The notes beneath the pieces are model-generated. The model was not told the DNA's origin, searched no databases, and saw nothing but the letters and a program-made list of their open reading frames with translations. 64,000 bases of DNA from an uncultured Marinobacter sp. (GTDB lineage: Bacteria > Pseudomonadota > Gammaproteobacteria > Pseudomonadales > Oleiphilaceae), in the NCBI RefSeq assembly GCF_947259545.1, contig NZ_CAMYMK010000009.1, forward strand, positions 186,001 through 250,000, read 5' to 3'. Below, in pieces: positions 48,446-54,316 of this stretch. The position numbers were made by a program, and so were the translations under genes. Position 1 is the first letter of the stretch. Each line of letters starts with the position of its first letter.

Positions 48446-48471
48446 TGTAACAACCCCGCATCCCCTGTGTC
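48446..48471 (+). promoter_or_regulatory. ECF-type promoter of the TTLL operon
   Basis: Exact TGTAAC-16 nt-TGTC. The -10 element ends about 130 bases before the TTLL start codon. Confidence 0.78.
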
Positions 48472-48602
48472 TCCCATAGGAACGGAAAGAAATTGCCATT
48501 GATGTGTAACGCCTTCCGATCTGGTGTGTCGATGTGGGAGTGCACTACAAATCAAGGCAAGTTCAGGGTGCAGAAGTTCACGGTACAGGAGCGTAATCCG
48601 AT

Positions 48603-51026
48603 ATGACTCGACACTACTGGATGGGTGGCAAGCGCACCTACGAGCAGGACCGTTTTTTCGAATCATCACTTGATAAAGCCCGCTGGCAGGCCGGGGATGA
48701 TCCGCAGGAGTGGGATGCCTGTTGGTACACCGGTATGCCGGACCCGGAATACTTCGCGAAGGTCGGGCCTGACCGCAAGATCAATCACATTCCGGGAAAC
48801 AACGCCCTGACGGTTAAGAGCCGGCTCTATCAGAGCCTGGTCACGCTTCGGGAGCGGGTGGCGGTTCAACAGCGCGGGGCGTCTCATCTGACAGACCGGC
48901 TGCAGTTCGTGCCCCGGGTTTTCTCCATGCCTGAGGATTACCATGAGTTTCAGCAGGAAGCTTTTGACAACCCGTCCAGTCGCTGGCTGCTCAAGCCCAA
49001 GAATGCGGCACGGGGCAAGGGCATTCAGCTGGTTCAGGATCCGGCGAACATTCCGCTGGATTCTTCTTGGATGGTCCAGGAGTACATCGGTAATCCCCAC
49101 ACCATGCGCGGGCGAAAATACGTACTGCGCCTGTACGTCGCCATCACTTCCGTCACGCCTTTGCGGGTTTATCTCTATCGTCAGGGATTTGCCAAGCTTG
49201 CCTCTGAACCCTATGACGAAGAAAACGCGGACAATCCTTACAGTTACCTCACCAATCCGGATATTAACGCCCTGAACCTCGATGCCGAGGTACCGGTGGA
49301 GTTTGTAGATCTGGCGCGATACCGGGAGTGGCTGAGGGAGGAGGGTCACGACGATGACGTTCTGTTTGCCCAAATTGAAGACCTGGTCGCCCTGACCTGC
49401 CTCTCCGCAGTGGAGGCCATGCGGGAGAGATCGAGGGCAATCGGCGCGGATACCCGGGGGTGCTACGAACTGCTTGGTATTGATTGTCTGGTTGATGACC
49501 AGCTCAAACCCTGGATTTGTGAATGCAACCTCAGCCCGTCGCTGGAAGTCTGCGCCGGTCCCGAAAGTGGTGGCGAGATCGAAGAGGATATCAAAGGTTC
49601 ACTGGTGGCGGATCTGGTCAGCCTGGTGGGATTGAACGGCAAGACTGAACCCGATCGTGCAGACACCCCCGAGCAACAACTGATCGCGGAAACCGGGGCA
49701 GAGCTGTCGCGGGCGGGGAATTTCAAGCGTCTGCTGCCCTCGGACACCCCGGCTCGTTACCTGCCTTTTTACACCCTGCCGCGCATGGAAGACTGGGTTC
49801 TGGCAAAGGCCATCTCCGGTGAGCCGCTCACGCAACCGACGCTCAGGCGGCGTTACGCCGAGGACATGATCAGCGACGATTGTGTGTACGTTTATGACAC
49901 CCGTCTTGGCCATCTCAGCGCCCTGAATGAGACCGGTTCTCTGATCTGGCTGATGGCGACAGACGGCGCCGCGCCAGATGACATAGCGGATGCCCTGAAT
50001 GACTCGATTGATCCCGGAGCGGCGGACCGACCCGATATCTGGGCCATTCGCCGGGACGTCTGGAATTCGCTGGCGGACTGGGCCGCCAATCAACTTCTGG
50101 TGCAGGATGCCCCCTCTGTTTTTTCCGTCAGTACTGTCCCGCGCGCTGTCGAAGCGCGAGTCCCTGGCAAGACTGTGCAATTTTCACGGGTCCTTGAGTG
50201 CGGGGCCTTCCGGATCGAACTCTGCACAGACAGCGAGCCCCTGGTTGACCGGATAGAGCCCCTGCTTACGCCGATGGTGAGCGAATCGCCGCAGGGGGCT
50301 GAATCCCGATTGGAAATCGTCCGTGATACACCGGGATACACGCTGATTCTGGACGGTAAGGTCGTTCAGTCACGGTTGGCACTCTCCCGGGTGGCACTGG
50401 CGGTGATGGTGTGTCTGACCCGACAGGCAGCGGATAACGGCGAGATTGTTCTCGATGCTGGCCTGATTGCCTCCCCGGATGACCCCGACAATGCCGTCCT
50501 GGTGGCCAACAGCGACCGGGAGCTGGGTGATCTGCCTGCGCTTGAGATGGCGAGCCGTCTCGACGCCGGGTTCAGTCGTGCCATCAGAATTCCGGAGGAT
50601 GTAGGCGGGCTTTGTTCAGTGCTGGGACTACCGGCCCAGGTGCCCGAGTTAAAAGCGGATGCTGCCGGCAAACCGTACGCATCGCCGATTCATCACCTGG
50701 CAGACGGTAGCGGCATGATGCTGCAGGCAGCCTCTTCCGGACTGGCCGGAGAAACGCGCCGGATTCAGACAGTGCTTATCCCCAGCCACGTCTCCCTGCG
50801 GGAGAAGACGGGTATCCGAAAACTCTCTGTGAGTGAGGCCATGCGCCATCTTATTCCCGGCTGCTGTGGGGCTGACGGGCAGCCTTTGGGATCTGCGGGA
50901 TTCTCACGTCTGGCGGACTGGCTGGCGGGCATCGATCGATATCTGGTGGATGCCAATCACCTGGAAACCGCAGTGGCGAATTTGCCACTGGAACAGGAAA
51001 CGCAGGGAGTGAGTCACTCTGCCTGA
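48603..51026 (+). CDS. Tubulin-tyrosine-ligase-like / PqqD-like / degenerate HprK-like fusion protein
   Basis: An 807-residue, three-part protein. Residues ~1-345 are a TTLL-type ATP-grasp ligase. WLLKPKNAARGKGI (~129-141) is the ATP-binding segment. GRKYVLRLYVAITSVTPLRV (~170-189) and GIDCLVDDQLKPW with CECNLSPSL (~292-314) match the eukaryotic TTLL hallmark blocks. Residues ~425-500 look like a PqqD/RRE domain (VYVYDTRLGHLSALNETGSL), a fold that binds leader peptides. Residues ~515-790 resemble HprK-related kinases, but the P-loop position reads VLVANSDRELGDLPALEMAS without GxxxxGK, so this part is probably not a kinase. TTLL enzymes attach Glu, Gly or Tyr to acidic tails. The next genes encode Glu/Gly-repeat proteins, the likely substrates. 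Promoter is ECF-type. Confidence 0.88.
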   Translation: MTRHYWMGGKRTYEQDRFFESSLDKARWQAGDDPQEWDACWYTGMPDPEYFAKVGPDRKINHIPGNNALTVKSRLYQSLVTLRERVAVQQRGASHLTDRLQFVPRVFSMPEDYHEFQQEAFDNPSSRWLLKPKNAARGKGIQLVQDPANIPLDSSWMVQEYIGNPHTMRGRKYVLRLYVAITSVTPLRVYLYRQGFAKLASEPYDEENADNPYSYLTNPDINALNLDAEVPVEFVDLARYREWLREEGHDDDVLFAQIEDLVALTCLSAVEAMRERSRAIGADTRGCYELLGIDCLVDDQLKPWICECNLSPSLEVCAGPESGGEIEEDIKGSLVADLVSLVGLNGKTEPDRADTPEQQLIAETGAELSRAGNFKRLLPSDTPARYLPFYTLPRMEDWVLAKAISGEPLTQPTLRRRYAEDMISDDCVYVYDTRLGHLSALNETGSLIWLMATDGAAPDDIADALNDSIDPGAADRPDIWAIRRDVWNSLADWAANQLLVQDAPSVFSVSTVPRAVEARVPGKTVQFSRVLECGAFRIELCTDSEPLVDRIEPLLTPMVSESPQGAESRLEIVRDTPGYTLILDGKVVQSRLALSRVALAVMVCLTRQAADNGEIVLDAGLIASPDDPDNAVLVANSDRELGDLPALEMASRLDAGFSRAIRIPEDVGGLCSVLGLPAQVPELKADAAGKPYASPIHHLADGSGMMLQAASSGLAGETRRIQTVLIPSHVSLREKTGIRKLSVSEAMRHLIPGCCGADGQPLGSAGFSRLADWLAGIDRYLVDANHLETAVANLPLEQETQGVSHSA

Positions 51027-51033
51027 AAAGAAT

Positions 51034-51050
51034 CCGGGCAAATTGCCCGG
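51034..51050 (+). other. Intercistronic stem-loop
   Basis: CCGGGC and GCCCGG pair around AAATT between the TTLL gene and the first repeat-protein gene. There is no T-run. It could stabilise or process the mRNA so that the small repeat protein is made in excess of the enzyme. Confidence 0.35.
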
Positions 51051-51084
51051 TGTTAACCACCGAAACGGATAGAGAGGAAAGACT

Positions 51085-51405
51085 ATGTCCAGAGATATCC
51101 AGAAAAGACAGTTGTTGCGAAAACTCGCCAAGGGGATCAGCTACACGGGCCCGATCCTTGCGGTAGTTGTTGGTGCGTCGGCTTTCAGTGCCTCGGCCGC
51201 TGACGTCAATGCGGAAAGTGAATACCTGATGCTGGCCGCCGGAGAAGCCGAGGCTGAAGGGAAAGCCCACGGCGAAGGTGAAGGCGAAGCCAAGAAAGGC
51301 TACGGCGAGGGCGAAGGTGAGGCCGAAGGAGAAGGAGAAGGAGAAGGCGAGGGAGAAGGCGAAGGTGAAGGTGAAGGTGAAGCGGAAGGTGAGGCCGAGG
51401 GCTGA
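51085..51405 (+). CDS. Exported Glu-Gly/Glu-Ala repeat protein (candidate modification substrate)
   Basis: A 106-residue protein. Residues 1-39 form a long leader with LLRKL at 10-14, a hydrophobic core (PILAVVVGASAFSASA) and a signal-peptidase-like ASA-A site. Residues 53-106 are almost only Gly, Glu and Ala (GEGEAEGEGEGEGEGEGEGE). The repeat end is the C terminus of the protein. The leader matches that of the cytochrome fusion at 52141 in the position of LLRKL and in the P-VV-A pattern. It follows the TTLL/PqqD protein by 58 bases with ribosome site gagaggaaag. Function unknown; a substrate role is inference. Confidence 0.8.
   Translation: MSRDIQKRQLLRKLAKGISYTGPILAVVVGASAFSASAADVNAESEYLMLAAGEAEAEGKAHGEGEGEAKKGYGEGEGEAEGEGEGEGEGEGEGEGEGEAEGEAEG
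51241..51402 (+). repeat. Coding hexamer-type repeat (GGNGAR units)
   Basis: Tandem GGCGAA/GGTGAA/GGAGAA units with some GCC/GCG inserts encode the Gly-Glu/Ala-Glu tail. The units vary at third positions, so the protein sequence, not the DNA, is what is conserved. Confidence 0.9.
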
Positions 51406-51540
51406 CCCGGACTGCTTTCACCGGATCAACAGGCAGTGGCCCGGGCAGGGAATGCCTTCCTTGCACCGGGGCCCACTGGCCCTCCCCGGATATGACGTTG
51501 TCGAGATACGAATCAACCCAGATGATGCGGGTGAACAAAA

Positions 51541-52098
51541 ATGCTGAATTCAAGTTCCGAATCCATCAATTGCGACGATCTTGTTGCTGAGAATGCATAC
51601 GCGATCCGTCAGCTAACGGACTTTCTCGCGGTGTTGCCCGGACAGGTGTACCGACAAACCTTCGGGGCGAAGAAGCAGCACGTGATTGGCAAGCACGTAC
51701 GTCACATCATTGACCATTACATGGCTCTTCTGAGAACTGTGGATGAGCAATCTCCCGGGTCACTTGATTACGAAAACCGACAACGGGAAGAGCCTCTCGA
51801 ACTGGACAAACATGCGGCCTGTAACAGGCTCCTGGCGATTGCTAGCTCGCTCGGCCAGTTGATGGCCGCCCGGCACCGAACGTCGGTCCTGATGCGCCAT
51901 GTCAGCGATGACCATGATCGTCTGGTATCCACCAGTATTGATCGGGAGCTGGTGTTCCTTGCCAGCCACACCGTTCACCATATGGCCATTATTGCCATGC
52001 TGGCGGAACAGGAGGGTGTTGAAGTCAGCGAAGAATTCGGGGTGCACCCATCGACATTGCGACATTTGCAGAAATTGAATATGGCGAAGAGTGCGTGA
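51541..52098 (+). CDS. DinB-like four-helix-bundle protein
   Basis: A 185-residue protein of the DinB/YfiT type. Likely metal ligands are in IGKHVRHIIDHYMALL and SHTVHHMAIIAMLAEQEGVE, with a further His-rich loop (MRHVSDDHDRLV). Some relatives are bacillithiol- or mycothiol-dependent transferases, while others have no known role. No signal peptide, so it acts in the cytosol. Its place between the two repeat-protein genes, in the same direction and with short gaps, suggests a part in the same process. Possible transferase or hydrolase acting on the modified peptide; inference only. Confidence 0.78.
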   Translation: MLNSSSESINCDDLVAENAYAIRQLTDFLAVLPGQVYRQTFGAKKQHVIGKHVRHIIDHYMALLRTVDEQSPGSLDYENRQREEPLELDKHAACNRLLAIASSLGQLMAARHRTSVLMRHVSDDHDRLVSTSIDRELVFLASHTVHHMAIIAMLAEQEGVEVSEEFGVHPSTLRHLQKLNMAKSA

Positions 52099-52140
52099 CC
52101 AGGTAGGACCAACAAACGATAACGACCGGAGGGTGATCAA

Positions 52141-52827
52141 ATGTCGACTGATACAAATCGTACGGAGCTCCTGCGAAAGCTTTCCCGAAACCTGATGGTG
52201 TCGGTACCGGTGATGACAGTTGTAGCGATGGCCGGTGCGACGGCGGTATCAGATAACGGATTCAGCTTGATTCCGTCAGCTGAAGCCGCACAGGGAGAAG
52301 CCGAAAGTGAAGCAAAAGGCGAGGCTGAGGGTGAAGCCAAAGGTGAAGCTGAGGGCGAAGGAGAGGCCAAGGGAGAAGCAGAAGGCGAGGGTGAGGCAGA
52401 AGGTGAAGGAGAAGCGGAGGGGGAAGCTGAAGGTGAGGGAGAGGCCGAAGGCGAAGGTGTCTCGGAAGCCATGAAGCAAGCTGTGCGGCGGCCCGAGGGT
52501 TACCAGCCTTATGAGGGTGATGCCGATTCACTGGCTAAAAAGGGTGAAACCCTGTTCAACGACACTACCCTGTCGTCCAACGGGTTGGCCTGCGCTACCT
52601 GCCACACCAACGGTGCCGGCTACGCCGATACTTTCTCGAACGACTACCCCCATTTTGTGGCAATGGGAAAATCCGACTTCGGCATGGACATGGTCCATCT
52701 CGATGAAATGGTCCAGATCTGCATGGTGGCGCCGATGGCTTCGCAGCCGCTGGATTGGGCGTCAGAGGAACTGGCTGCGCTCACCGAGTACATGCGGATT
52801 GAGCAGGAAAAGTTCAGAAATAAGTAG
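52141..52827 (+). CDS. Glu-Gly/Glu-Ala repeat protein fused to c-type cytochrome domain
   Basis: A 228-residue exported protein. Residues 1-49 are a leader like that of the 51085 protein, with LLRKL at the same positions 10-14 and a hydrophobic core (VPVMTVVAMAGATAV). Residues 52-106 are a Gly/Glu/Ala/Lys repeat (GEAEGEAKGEAEGEGEAKGE). The rest is a cytochrome c domain: haem motif CATCH at 151-155 and a probable axial Met in CMVAPMASQPLDW. So the repeat links the membrane or cell surface to a haem domain, or presents a modified segment beside it. Ribosome site cggaggg. Last gene of the operon. Confidence 0.85.
   Translation: MSTDTNRTELLRKLSRNLMVSVPVMTVVAMAGATAVSDNGFSLIPSAEAAQGEAESEAKGEAEGEAKGEAEGEGEAKGEAEGEGEAEGEGEAEGEAEGEGEAEGEGVSEAMKQAVRRPEGYQPYEGDADSLAKKGETLFNDTTLSSNGLACATCHTNGAGYADTFSNDYPHFVAMGKSDFGMDMVHLDEMVQICMVAPMASQPLDWASEELAALTEYMRIEQEKFRNK
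52294..52458 (+). repeat. Coding repeat of the cytochrome fusion protein
   Basis: Tandem GGNGAR and GCNGAR units encode 55 residues of Gly-Glu/Ala-Glu with periodic Lys. This is the second such tract within 1.2 kb. Confidence 0.9.
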
Positions 52828-52863
52828 AGCCACAATTTGTTGTTGGTCGGGAACCAACCTTTC

Positions 52864-52890
52864 GGGTGGAGCTAGTCTCCACCCCTTTTT
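52864..52890 (+). terminator. Intrinsic terminator of the TTLL operon
   Basis: GGGTGGAG and CTCCACCC pair around CTAGT, followed by five T. It overlaps the end of the convergent DsbA-like gene and is nearly identical to the hairpin at 42746. Confidence 0.92.
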
Positions 52891-54191
52891 CTGATCTCGT
52901 CTTCGATCAGCCACAAACGGTCCTGGCCCCAACAGCTGACGCTGCCATAATGGAAGCTCGGAACCCCCCAAAGCCCGTGGCTGTACATCGCCTTGCGGTT
53001 ATCTTCCGCCCAGTCGCGCCAACTCTGATCGGTGAGTATGGGGCGGGCCTTGTGCCAGTCCAGTCCCGAGCGTTCGACAATGATTTGAAGGCCACGATCG
53101 GTTTCAGAGCGGATGCCCTCTGCGTTAACTGCCCGGGCATAAGTGCGCATGTACTCGACTTCCCGTCCCTCAGCACGGGCGTACTCAAAAAGCGCATAGC
53201 ATCGTTCAACTCCGGTCCCTAATGGATCGGCAACGAATCCGTAGGGTATGCCCAGTTTGGTTGCTTCGCGTTTGGTGTCCTGAAAGATGTACCACTTCTT
53301 GGCGTCGGGTACCGCCTGTCCGCGCATTAGCATGGGCAGAACCGGGCGTAATTCAAGGGGAAGATTCCAGGCCTTTGCCAGCGTAATGGCCCTTTCCAGG
53401 CCAAGGTATGAGTATGGGCTGCGGATAGAGAAGAATACTTCCAGCGCGTCGTTCCGGGCGGGGTGTGACTGATCCAGAGGCTTTGCGTTCTCTCCGAGAT
53501 CCGTCCAGGTTCGGGTCCAGGAAGGGCCTGGTGTGGAAGAGCGTGAGAGGCCTTCAACGATCAGCAGGTTTTCCAGGTGGTCGAGCCGGTCAATACCCCA
53601 GAACCATTCACCCCGAAAATGCAGCATGCTGCCCTGGTAGTGACCAAGAGCGCTCAGTCGCTGCTCATTGATCTGCAGTCTCTCTGCCAGATCTGGCTGT
53701 GATAATGAAGATTCTCTGGCTATCTCGATCGCTTCTCCTCTCCAGAGAGCACGCAAGGCATCGCGGGCAGGCGTCAGGTATTCCCCCCTGTCTTCCAGGT
53801 TCAGTAACTGATCCCGGCAGGCGGTGAAATCTTCCTCTGTAGGGTGCTTCGACAGGTTCGGGCCTTCCAAACCGTAGAGGGAAGCGACTCTGCTTGCGTC
53901 CGTGATCGCCCAGTCCGCCCACATGGCCGGCTCCGGGAACATCTCCTGTGGTTGATGCCAGACCGTCTGGAATCGAAACCGAATATCGTACCGCTGTTTC
54001 AGGTCGGGCAGGGCCTGCAGTAAAACGAAACTGAAAGGATCCCGGGGATTGATGAAAACATCGACGACCTCCCCTTCCTTTTTTCGGAGCGCGTTCAGGC
54101 GGTGCACCCGCTGACGGAGCCCACGGGTTGTCGGGCTGGAGAGAATGCGCGCTATCCACGGCACGATGTCGGCTTTTTCGGGAGCTCTCAT
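52872..54191 (-). CDS. Tandem DsbA/HCCA-isomerase-like protein
   Basis: A ~439-residue protein with two thioredoxin-fold modules of the DsbA/2-hydroxychromene-2-carboxylate isomerase kind. The first begins VVDVFINPRDPFSFVLLQAL, the second ALEVFFSIRSPYSYLGLERA and ends with GVPSFHYGSVSCWGQDRL, the cis-Pro loop region. Neither has a CxxC; the active-site position reads NPRDPFS and SIRSPYS, as in the kappa-class glutathione transferase/HCCA group. It is therefore more likely an isomerase or GSH-using enzyme than a disulfide oxidase. The start at 54191 (MRAPEKAD) is favoured over the ORF-track start, whose extra 37 residues lack any domain features. Confidence 0.85.
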   Translation of the reverse strand: MRAPEKADIVPWIARILSSPTTRGLRQRVHRLNALRKKEGEVVDVFINPRDPFSFVLLQALPDLKQRYDIRFRFQTVWHQPQEMFPEPAMWADWAITDASRVASLYGLEGPNLSKHPTEEDFTACRDQLLNLEDRGEYLTPARDALRALWRGEAIEIARESSLSQPDLAERLQINEQRLSALGHYQGSMLHFRGEWFWGIDRLDHLENLLIVEGLSRSSTPGPSWTRTWTDLGENAKPLDQSHPARNDALEVFFSIRSPYSYLGLERAITLAKAWNLPLELRPVLPMLMRGQAVPDAKKWYIFQDTKREATKLGIPYGFVADPLGTGVERCYALFEYARAEGREVEYMRTYARAVNAEGIRSETDRGLQIIVERSGLDWHKARPILTDQSWRDWAEDNRKAMYSHGLWGVPSFHYGSVSCWGQDRLWLIEDEIRKRGGD

Positions 54192-54246
54192 GTCAGTTTC
54201 TTTTATCGTTATTGTTGAGTGGTAACAAGAATACGGGTTTCTGGTC

Positions 54247-54272
54247 TGTAACAACCCTATTCCCGGAGTGTC
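54247..54272 (+). promoter_or_regulatory. ECF-type promoter of the GGDEF-EAL gene
   Basis: Exact TGTAAC-16 nt-TGTC, 44 bases before the likely start at 54317. Confidence 0.78.
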
Positions 54273-54316
54273 GATAGTACGTGGGTCGGGTTTATTCTCC
54301 AAACGGGGGGCGTGCG

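Noticed and set aside
51241-52458. Tandem short repeats resembling a CRISPR or minisatellite
   Set aside because: The units are 6-base codon pairs without spacers, keep the reading frame and vary at third codon positions. They are protein-coding repeats.
52262-52531. Leu/Pro/His-rich minus-strand ORFs across the repeat tract
   Set aside because: These are reverse reading of Glu-Gly codons (giving Leu/Pro/Ser-rich frames), not genes.
52872-54191. Disulfide oxidoreductase activity for the tandem DsbA-like protein
   Set aside because: Both active-site positions lack CxxC, so an isomerase/GST-like role fits better.
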